From an uncultured Eubacteriales bacterium (GTDB lineage: Bacteria; Bacillota; Clostridia; Oscillospirales; CAG-272), in NCBI GenBank assembly GCA_958414825.1, contig CATYXQ010000056.1, positions 1 through 11,363 on the forward strand: a stretch of DNA of 11,363 nucleotides. Reading direction: 5' to 3'. This document shows, piece by piece, positions 1 to 5,938 of this stretch. The position numbers and the translations under genes were made by a program. A model generated the notes under the pieces. The model saw only the letters and a list, made by a program, of their open reading frames with translations. It was not told the DNA's origin and made no database searches. How positions within the stretch are numbered: position 1 is the stretch's first letter; every line of letters begins with the position of its first letter.

Positions 1-3
1 AAA

Positions 4-357
4 ATGAACACAGACAAAATTTACGCGCAAAATATTGCAAACGAATATGCGCCTAAAAAGGCGTCCAAGGTAATAGCGCTTAAAAAGCTTGACAGAACAG
101 CGAAAAGGCCTGCCGAGATTTTTGCATATACTTTCGGCATTGCTTGCGCGCTGGTTCTCGGTACGGGAATGTGCTTCTCTATGGGGGTCATCGGCAGCGG
201 CAATCCAACCGTCTTTATTACAGGTATTATTATAGGCTGTCTTGGTATCGCAGGCGTAAGTGTAAATTATCCTATCTACAAAAAAATACTTGAAAAAGGC
301 AAGATGAAGTACGGCTCTGATATCATTCGCCTTGCCAACGAAATCGCAGAAGAATAA
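4..357 (+). CDS. small two-helix membrane protein, unknown function
   Basis: This 117-residue protein has a basic, lysine-rich N-terminal segment (about residues 1-37) and then two hydrophobic segments, about 38-62 and 66-88. The second is rich in glycine and isoleucine, and the turn between them is short (MGVIGSGNPT). A charged C-terminal tail of about 28 residues follows. I see no enzyme motif or signal-peptide cleavage site; it looks like a hairpin inner-membrane protein with both ends in the cytoplasm. The start ATG lies three bases from the window edge, so its ribosome binding site cannot be seen and a start further upstream cannot be excluded, although the N-terminus reads naturally. 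The TetR-type gene begins 18 bp downstream on the same strand, which suggests an operon and possibly a regulator target. The reading frame is convincing; the function is unknown. Confidence 0.8.
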   Translation: MNTDKIYAQNIANEYAPKKASKVIALKKLDRTAKRPAEIFAYTFGIACALVLGTGMCFSMGVIGSGNPTVFITGIIIGCLGIAGVSVNYPIYKKILEKGKMKYGSDIIRLANEIAEE

Positions 358-375
358 AAAAGGGCGGGCAGTAAA

Positions 376-972
376 ATGAATAAAAACGAAACAAAATACC
401 TGAATACTGCCCGATTGATGAACGAGGCTTTGCTCATACTTCTTGAACATAAAAACTACGAGTTTATTACAGTCAAAGAAATCTGCGCGAAAGCAGGCGT
501 AAATCGTTCCACCTTCTATTTGCATTATGAAACAATGAATGACCTATTGACCGAAAGCCTTGCGTATATCACAGAAAAACGCAATAGCAGATACCAAAGC
601 GACTTGATGCTAAACAGAGAAAGAATCGAAAACGCTTCTCTCGATAAACTGATGCTGATTACCCCCGACTATGTTGTTCCGTATTTGGAATTTGTCAAAG
701 AGAACAAAAATATTTTCATTGCCGCACTGTCCCAACCGAATACTTTTCGCACAGATCACACATTTGACGCGCTTTTCAACAATTATATTACGCATATTAT
801 GGCAAGGTATCATATTCCCGAGCAGGACAGAAAATATATGTTGACCTATTATATGCGTGGAATAAACGCCGTCATTATGGCGTGGGTGGACAATGACTGC
901 AAGGAACCGATTGAGCATATCGCAAAGCTGCTCATTGATTGCGTGGGCCCCGAACGCAACGGTAAAGAATGA
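376..972 (+). CDS. TetR/AcrR family transcriptional regulator
   Basis: This 198-residue protein has the TetR layout. Residues about 10-60 form an N-terminal helix-turn-helix: a first helix (TARLMNEALLILLE), then ITVKEICAKAGVNRSTFYLH, which matches the conserved 'I..IA..AGV..gTfY.yF' pattern, with the recognition helix near residues 43-50. The remaining part is helical and divergent, as is usual for the ligand-binding or dimerisation domain, with aromatic and methionine-rich stretches near 145-170 (YMLTYYMRGINAVIMAWV). Such proteins bind a palindromic operator as dimers and usually repress neighbouring genes until a ligand binds. The Shine-Dalgarno is weak (AAGGGCGGG before the ATG). Its stop overlaps the start of the next membrane-protein gene (ATGA), so that gene is likely translationally coupled and may be a target. 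The effector is unknown, and no operator is seen because the promoter lies upstream of the window. Confidence 0.9.
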   Translation: MNKNETKYLNTARLMNEALLILLEHKNYEFITVKEICAKAGVNRSTFYLHYETMNDLLTESLAYITEKRNSRYQSDLMLNRERIENASLDKLMLITPDYVVPYLEFVKENKNIFIAALSQPNTFRTDHTFDALFNNYITHIMARYHIPEQDRKYMLTYYMRGINAVIMAWVDNDCKEPIEHIAKLLIDCVGPERNGKE

Positions 973-1835
973 AAAATCAGCAGAAGATTTTTTGGAAAAT
1001 TATCTTTCCTCCTATATTCATCATCATACTGCTTTGCGTGTTGGGTGCGGCAGGCTTGATATATAGCTTTGCTTTTCAAAATGCAATACCTGCCGCACAG
1101 TATTGCGCTTACGGAATATCCGCCTATGCTTTGATCGTTATATGCTTCAGATTTTCAAGGCTTGCAAAATGGATGAACACATACCGTAAAGAAAACCGCT
1201 ATATCGTAAGATTTCAGCAGGATGTAGGATTTCGCGTAAAGCTCTCATTATATGGAAGTATGAGCATAAATCTTCTTTACTCTGTTTTTCATTTGGTAAT
1301 GGGATTTCTTAACCACTCGATATGGTTTTATTCATTGGCAGGATATTATATGTTGCTTTCCTTAATGAGAGGATTTTTCCTCAGAGACGCCTATAAGGAC
1401 ACTGAGCTTTCTATAGAAAAGCAATGGAAAAGATACCGATTCAGCGGTGTGCTTCTCATCATAACGAACTTGGCGCTTGGTGCAATTGTTTTCCATATCG
1501 TTCATCAAAACCAGGGCTTTACCTACCACTATATTCAAACAATTGCAATGGCGGCGTATACCTTTACCATAACCACAGTTGCAATTGTAAATGTCATCCG
1601 TTATCGCCAATATAAGCAACCGATGATTTCAGCAGTTAAACTTGTAAATTTTGCCGCTGCACTCGTTTCCATGTTCTCGCTTGAAAGCGCAATGCTCAAC
1701 GCTTTTGGCAAGTCAGATGGAGAAAATTTTCGTAAGTTCATGACCGCTTTCACGGGTACGGGCGTATGCTTAACGATACTTGTGATTGGAATTTATATGG
1801 TGATTAAAAGCACAAAAAAACTACAAGCGGATTAA
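969..1835 (+). CDS. polytopic membrane protein, unknown function
   Basis: This 288-residue protein is almost entirely hydrophobic, with about eight predicted membrane helices near residues 11-33, 43-63, 92-113, 120-138, 157-178, 187-209, 220-241 and 260-282. Basic loops lie between them (FSRLAKWMNTYRKENRY, KQWKRYR, RYRQYKQ). It has no ATP-binding motif, no recognisable transporter signature and no signal-peptide cleavage site. The ATG overlaps the TetR stop codon by 4 bp (ATGA), so it is read from the same message by re-initiation. A regulator directly coupled to a membrane protein often marks an efflux or stress module, but that role is inference from context only. The gene is followed 72 bp later by a strong terminator, which closes the cassette. 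Similar hypothetical proteins occur beside TetR genes in gut clostridia as far as I recall; I cannot name a family. Confidence 0.85.
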   Translation: MKNQQKIFWKIIFPPIFIIILLCVLGAAGLIYSFAFQNAIPAAQYCAYGISAYALIVICFRFSRLAKWMNTYRKENRYIVRFQQDVGFRVKLSLYGSMSINLLYSVFHLVMGFLNHSIWFYSLAGYYMLLSLMRGFFLRDAYKDTELSIEKQWKRYRFSGVLLIITNLALGAIVFHIVHQNQGFTYHYIQTIAMAAYTFTITTVAIVNVIRYRQYKQPMISAVKLVNFAAALVSMFSLESAMLNAFGKSDGENFRKFMTAFTGTGVCLTILVIGIYMVIKSTKKLQAD

Positions 1836-1906
1836 AATCGCATCTCTTTCAAAGCATGCCGCACTTTCTTTATTCTAAGAACGGAAATTGAATCGTACCG
1901 AGCCAT

Positions 1907-1945
1907 AAGCCGCAAAGATTTTTTAAAAGATCTGCGGCTTTTTTT
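1907..1945 (+). terminator. intrinsic terminator of the TetR/membrane-protein cassette
   Basis: The stem AAGCCGC...GCGGCTT continues through a two-base bulge into an A/T-rich inner stem (AGATTTTT pairing with AAAAGATCT, one G-T wobble). Seven T residues follow at 1939-1945. It lies 72 bp after the stop of the 288-residue membrane protein and has the right orientation for it. Confidence 0.85.
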
Positions 1946-2097
1946 GCTCCCATTTTTCAAAGAAGTTTTCTTAAAGTTTGCCTAAAGCAACAGAAGCAAA
2001 ATGAGGACAAACGACCATTTTGCAAGAGAAGAAAGCAGAACGACATAGCCTACGCTATGCCGTTCTCTAACTGTCAAAATCTAAGATTTTCCGATTC
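1946..2097. repeat. non-coding spacer with a cluster of inverted repeats
   Basis: No convincing gene is present between the two convergent units. The spacer holds three separate inverted repeats. GCAAAATG at 1996-2003 pairs with CATTTTGC at 2016-2023. AGAACGACATAGC at 2037-2049 pairs with GCTATGCCGTTCT at 2054-2066 across a 4-base loop, with 12 of 13 positions pairing. AAAATCT at 2076-2082 pairs with AGATTTT at 2084-2090. In addition ATTTTG (2017-2022) can pair with CAAAAT (2075-2080) around the central hairpin, which would make a larger cruciform. None has a T-run, so they are not standard terminators. They could belong to a dispersed intergenic repeat or a small RNA, but this cannot be decided from one copy. 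Confidence 0.5.
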
Positions 2098-2136
2098 GTA
2101 AAACAACCGCAATCCTCCTTTTCGCAGAGATTACGG
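2098..2136 (-). terminator. probable terminator of the CapA-like gene
   Basis: Read on the - strand, CCGTAATC (2136-2129) pairs with GATTGCGG (2114-2107) with one G-U wobble across a 14-base loop, followed by TTGTTTTAC. The stem includes the TAA stop of the CapA-like gene (2131-2133). The T-run is interrupted, so strength is uncertain, but position and orientation fit the end of the long - strand unit. Confidence 0.6.
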
Positions 2137-3354
2137 ATTTTCTTTTAAAAAGGCCGGTAAAAATTCGGCTGAAATCGTATCGGTCACATACCCGCGCAGC
2201 TTCGCCAAAGTCGTATGGTTACCGTAATAGGAAATTCCGTGATTTTTAGCTTGTTCTTCTGTGTACGCCTCTAAAAAGTAAATATGATTATTATAAAAGC
2301 GCTTGTCAAAATCGAACACGGTCGGGATAAACAGTACATTCTCAACAATAGCAGCCTCATCCCCGCGCTTGACAAGCTCAAAAGACAGCATTCCGCCGAG
2401 CATATTGTAATCCGCCGCCATTTCCGCCATGAAATTACCGAGTGAATAGATGCATAGCGTGCGGTTATCTCCGTTTTCAATCCACTCAATCGGCTGAATC
2501 ACGTGAGGATGATGCCCTAAAATCACATCGCCGCCGCATTCGCTGATCAGCTTTGCAATCTCGCGCTGCTGATCGTTTGTACGGAACGTATTTTCATATC
2601 CCCAGTGCATGGAAACAATCGTAACATCTGCCAGCGCCTCAGCCTCTGTTACCTTTTCCCGGATAAGCGCTTCATCAATATACGGAATATATACGTCGCT
2701 GGTCGTCGGAAGCGAAATCCCGTTTGTTCCATATGTGAAAGCCAACAGTGCAATTTTGATTCCATTTTTCTCAATCACGGTGATTGCATCAAAATCCGCG
2801 CGGCTTCGATAGGCACCGATACGGGTAACCGGCTGATTTTCCCAATAATCGAGCGTAGCCAACAACCCGCTCTCTCCCTTGTCCAGCATGTGATTATTCG
2901 CCATACCGATAATATCAAAGCCTGCATCCACAACCGCGTCTCCAAGTTCAGTAGGAGAGTTAAAGCGAGGATAGTAGCTGAGATCATAACCATCACCACA
3001 CATCAGCGTCTCCTGGTTGATAAACGCGAGATCATGTTCTTCAACAATTTCCTTGATGTCGGTATATGAGGGGCGAAAATCATATCTTTGCTCTGTTCCC
3101 TCTGCATTTTTCTGTGCATCCCGCACATTTCCGTAATACACGATGTTGTCCCCCGCAGCAATAAAAGAAACACGGTATTCTTTCGGTTCCACGACGGGAG
3201 CGACAGGCGGTTCGGTCATAATGGTCAGTGCGGAAGTCAGTATGGTGGACTCTACAGAAGAATCCGAAACTGGAGGCTGTATTTCCGCATCACTGCACGC
3301 AGTGAAAAACAGCGAAAAACAAATCAAAAGTAAACATAAAAACAGTTTTTTCAT
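2131..3354 (-). CDS. CapA family lipoprotein (poly-gamma-glutamate synthesis type metallophosphatase fold)
   Basis: This 407-residue protein starts with a lipoprotein signal peptide (MKKLFLCLLLICFSLFFTAC), with the lipidated cysteine at 20 and then a Ser/Thr/Pro-rich linker to about 58. The CapA (PGA_cap) domain runs from about 61 to 345. It shows the metal-site motifs of the calcineurin-like superfamily: GD (68-69), NQE (113-115), ANNH (152-155), MHWG (249-252), GHHPHV (280-285) and SLGNF (304-308). The reading frame extends upstream to 3435, but the ATG at 3354 is chosen because it begins the signal peptide and follows GAGGG at proper spacing; the DUF2344 stop sits just before that site, leaving a 10 bp gap. 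CapA proteins act in poly-gamma-glutamate capsule release or anchoring, but many clostridial homologues have no capBC beside them, as here. Its true substrate is therefore unknown; it probably acts on the outer face of the membrane. Confidence 0.92.
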   Translation of the reverse strand: MKKLFLCLLLICFSLFFTACSDAEIQPPVSDSSVESTILTSALTIMTEPPVAPVVEPKEYRVSFIAAGDNIVYYGNVRDAQKNAEGTEQRYDFRPSYTDIKEIVEEHDLAFINQETLMCGDGYDLSYYPRFNSPTELGDAVVDAGFDIIGMANNHMLDKGESGLLATLDYWENQPVTRIGAYRSRADFDAITVIEKNGIKIALLAFTYGTNGISLPTTSDVYIPYIDEALIREKVTEAEALADVTIVSMHWGYENTFRTNDQQREIAKLISECGGDVILGHHPHVIQPIEWIENGDNRTLCIYSLGNFMAEMAADYNMLGGMLSFELVKRGDEAAIVENVLFIPTVFDFDKRFYNNHIYFLEAYTEEQAKNHGISYYGNHTTLAKLRGYVTDTISAEFLPAFLKENP

Positions 3355-3364
3355 ACGTCCCTCT

Positions 3365-4051
3365 TTATCTGAAAGAATTTTCTCCGCACAAAACATTTGT
3401 ACGAAGAATCGAATATGCGCAATCCGGCAAACCATGCTGCCGCAAAACGCGCACCAAATACTCGGGATTCAGAAAATTTGCGCTGTCAGCCGAAAGTCTC
3501 GCACGAATCAGAAAGCCGTTCTCCTGCAACTGTGCAGAAACACTGCAAATCTGATCGGAAATATCCGTGTCCCGCTCTCCGCTCTTTGTGCGCTTCAAAA
3601 TAACCAGCGGAGACGCAGACAACGCGGCCTCGTAATTTGCCGCATCTTTTTCATCGGCCTGTGACAAATGAAAGCGAAGTTCATAGTCCGAATGCGTAAT
3701 CGCAGAAAACTTCGTGCTCGGAAAATAAACCTCCTGTATGAAAAGTCCCTCGATGCCGGTGTCCCTTAAACCGGCAAAAAGATCTGAAACATCCGTATCT
3801 TCAGGCGCCCCGACCACCTGGACGTCTACAAATTCGCAAACACTTTCAGTCCCCACGGAGAGCGGGGTCGCAAAAACCAGACGCGGATGCGGAGAAAACC
3901 CCTCGGAATACCAAACCGGTACGCCTCTGCGAACCAGCAGCCGCATAAACGTCCGCTGAAGATCCAAATGTGAAATATACTGAAGCGCACCGGTCTTTGA
4001 AAACCGAATGCGCACCGCCGTATGCGGAACCGCTTCTCTCACGGGCAGCAT
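3365..4051 (-). CDS. DUF2344 / TIGR03936 family radical SAM-associated protein
   Basis: This 228-residue protein has the N-terminal signature of the family: FSKTG (17-21), ISHLDLQR (26-33), YSEGFSPHPR (48-57) and PLSVGTES (63-70). The C-terminal half (about 110-228) is divergent. The family has no established biochemical role. It is encoded next to, or fused with, the radical SAM protein TIGR03960, and elsewhere it often lies close to ribonuclease G and ribosomal protein L21/L27 genes, which suggests an RNA or ribosome connection. The ATG at 4051 lies 13 bp inside the end of the radical SAM gene and is preceded by a perfect GGAGGTGA at 7-base spacing, so this start is well supported and coupling is likely. 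The CapA-like gene follows after 10 bp. The usual rng/rplU neighbours are not here. Confidence 0.92.
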   Translation of the reverse strand: MLPVREAVPHTAVRIRFSKTGALQYISHLDLQRTFMRLLVRRGVPVWYSEGFSPHPRLVFATPLSVGTESVCEFVDVQVVGAPEDTDVSDLFAGLRDTGIEGLFIQEVYFPSTKFSAITHSDYELRFHLSQADEKDAANYEAALSASPLVILKRTKSGERDTDISDQICSVSAQLQENGFLIRARLSADSANFLNPEYLVRVLRQHGLPDCAYSILRTNVLCGENSFR

Positions 4052-5877
4052 GTGCGCTCACCTCCAAGCCGATTTGCACCGCATCCGGAACATTGCTCCC
4101 GGCAATTCTTCGTCGGAACATTTTCATAGGCGCGCGCCCGTTCACGTAGCAAAAACGCCTTGGTTACGCCGCAATCAATAACATCCCACGGCAAAATCTC
4201 ATCGAGTCCGAAGCCGCGCGTTGCATAAAAATCAGGATCGATCCCCGCGTCCTTGAAAATTTCCATCCATTTGTCAAAATCAAAGTATTCTGTCCACGCA
4301 TCAAACTTCACGCCGCGCGCGGCCGCAAGTTCAAGCGCTGCGGCAAGCCGCCGGTCTCCGCGCGCAAATACCGCTTCCAGATATGAAACCTTAGCTTCAT
4401 GGTAATTATAAACGATCTTGCGGTCAGTGATACAGCTTTTAAGCAATTCCTGCTTGCGCATAAGCTCCGCGTGGCTGTCCTGCTTTTCCCACTGAAACGG
4501 CGTAAACGGCTTCGGCACAAAGCAGGAAACACTGACGGTTACCGACGGCCGCTTTGTACGGTTGTGATTCGGATTCTCGTAGAAAGCATCCAATACCCGC
4601 TTGGCCAGTCGTGCAATTCCCTCAATGTCAGCGTCTGTTTCCGTTGGCAGACCGTTCATAAAATACAGTTTGACCGAAGTTTTGCCTACGTCAAACGCCA
4701 CATTGACCGCACGCAAAAGATCTTCCTCGCACACGTTTTTATTGATTGCGTCACGCAGGCGCTGCGTTCCCGCCTCGGGCGCAAAGGTCAAACTGCCGGT
4801 ACGCACGGTAGAAACTTTGTCCATCAGCTGCCGCGTAAAGCTGTCCAAACGTAGCGAAGGCAAAGAAAGGCTGATGTGATGCTCGGTTGCATAAGCGGAA
4901 AGTTCATCCGTGAGTTCCTCAATATCGGAATAATCACTAATTGACAGCGAAGAAAGGGTCATTTCATCATAGCCAGAATGCGCATACATACATTTTGCAT
5001 CCGAAACCAGCTTTCCCACGCTTTTTTCACGTACCGGACGGCAGACCATTCCCGCCTGACAAAAACGACATCCGCGAATACATCCGCGATACACCTCAAG
5101 CACCATTTTATCCTGTACCGTCTCGATATACGGTAAATATGTCTGTACGGGATAGTACGCCTTGTCAAGATCGCGCACGATACGCTTGCGCACTTTTACA
5201 GGCACATCGGATGCTGCCGGTGTATAAGACGCAATCGTCCCGTCCTCCTGATACGCAACGCTGTACAGCGAGGGAACATAGAAGCCCTCAAGCTGCGCCG
5301 CCGCGCGCAAGAAACGCGCTTTAGTATAGCTTCCGTCAGCTTTCATATCCAAGTACAGCCGACAAAGTTCAGGCAGCGCCTCCTCGCCCTCTCCGATGGA
5401 AAACAAATCAAAAAAAGGCGCCAAAGGCTCCGGATTATAAGCGCAGTGCCCGCCTCCGATCAAAATAGGAAAATTGTCCCCGCGTTCCTCGGCGCGAAGC
5501 GGAATTCCGGCAAGCTGCAACATATTCAAAACCGTAGTATAACAAAGCTCATACTGAAGCGTAAATCCGACAAAATCAAAATCGGACAGCGGATCCCCGC
5601 TCTCATGCGCACAAAGAGACAAACTGTGCGCACGCATTTGTTCCTGCATATCCGGCCACGGCGCAAATACACGCTCGCACCAAATATCCGATGATTCATT
5701 CAGCACACCGTACAAAATCCGCATACCGAGATTGGACATTCCGATCTCATAAACGTCCGGAAAACAAAAAGCGAACCGACATTTTACCTTGTCTTTATTT
5801 TTTAAAATCTGTCCGTACTCCCCACCGCTGTAACGGCCAGGCTTTGAAACATTTTTTAATATAGATGAATCGTACAT
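4039..5877 (-). CDS. TIGR03960 family B12-binding-like radical SAM protein
   Basis: This 612-residue protein has three parts. Residues about 30-200 form a B12-binding-like Rossmann domain (FPDVYEIGMSNLGMRILYG, LIGGGHCAYNPEP, IGEGEEALPEL). I see no cobalamin-binding DxHxxG motif there. A radical SAM domain follows, with the 4Fe-4S motif CIRGCRFC (Cys266, 270, 273) and downstream elements such as LSLPSLRLD and FAPEAGTQRLR. The C-terminal tail has five cysteines (592, 596, 599, 610, 611), in the pattern CREQCSGCG...CC, which could hold a second metal site or cluster. The substrate is unknown for the whole family. The ATG at 5877 has GAGG four bases upstream, slightly close. It overlaps the DUF2344 gene by 13 bp and is separated by 61 bp, holding a strong hairpin, from the pump-like gene upstream. 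Related methylthiolating enzymes share the overall architecture but usually carry a TRAM domain, which is absent here. Confidence 0.93.
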   Translation of the reverse strand: MYDSSILKNVSKPGRYSGGEYGQILKNKDKVKCRFAFCFPDVYEIGMSNLGMRILYGVLNESSDIWCERVFAPWPDMQEQMRAHSLSLCAHESGDPLSDFDFVGFTLQYELCYTTVLNMLQLAGIPLRAEERGDNFPILIGGGHCAYNPEPLAPFFDLFSIGEGEEALPELCRLYLDMKADGSYTKARFLRAAAQLEGFYVPSLYSVAYQEDGTIASYTPAASDVPVKVRKRIVRDLDKAYYPVQTYLPYIETVQDKMVLEVYRGCIRGCRFCQAGMVCRPVREKSVGKLVSDAKCMYAHSGYDEMTLSSLSISDYSDIEELTDELSAYATEHHISLSLPSLRLDSFTRQLMDKVSTVRTGSLTFAPEAGTQRLRDAINKNVCEEDLLRAVNVAFDVGKTSVKLYFMNGLPTETDADIEGIARLAKRVLDAFYENPNHNRTKRPSVTVSVSCFVPKPFTPFQWEKQDSHAELMRKQELLKSCITDRKIVYNYHEAKVSYLEAVFARGDRRLAAALELAAARGVKFDAWTEYFDFDKWMEIFKDAGIDPDFYATRGFGLDEILPWDVIDCGVTKAFLLRERARAYENVPTKNCREQCSGCGANRLGGERTCCP

Positions 5878-5899
5878 ACTTCCTCACATAATCCTATAT

Positions 5900-5934
5900 G
5901 ATAGGAAAGCCGCCATCGCGGCGGCTTTCCTATC
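5900..5934 (-). terminator. perfect 15-bp hairpin between pump-like gene and radical SAM gene
   Basis: The stem GATAGGAAAGCCGCC (5900-5914) and its exact complement (5920-5934) enclose a five-base loop. It starts 4 bp after the TAA of the pump-like gene. On the - strand the stem is followed by ATATAGGATT and not by a T-run, so it is a poor intrinsic terminator. It may be a partial terminator, an mRNA-stabilising 3' end or a processing site. The 3' arm (CCTAT) can also pair with the following ATAGG, giving a weak alternative hairpin just upstream of the radical SAM ribosome binding site. Confidence 0.6.
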
Positions 5935-5938
5935 AATT

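Noticed and set aside
2037..2066. The 13-position hairpin as an intrinsic terminator
   Set aside because: There is no T-run on either side; convincing terminators for both convergent units lie elsewhere in the spacer.
2605..3069. Open + strand frame of 154 codons opposite the CapA-like gene
   Set aside because: It is antisense to the conserved metal-site motifs of CapA; no independent support.
3355..3435. 27-residue N-terminal extension of the CapA-like protein
   Set aside because: It would bury the lipoprotein signal peptide and overlap the end of DUF2344; the ATG at 3354 has its own ribosome binding site.
4399..4854. Open + strand frame of 151 codons opposite the radical SAM gene
   Set aside because: It is antisense to conserved codons of TIGR03960; composition is that of a shadow frame, with no motif.
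5878..5899. A promoter for the radical SAM gene in the spacer after the hairpin
   Set aside because: AT-rich hexamers are present, but no -35/-10 pair at acceptable spacing could be found.
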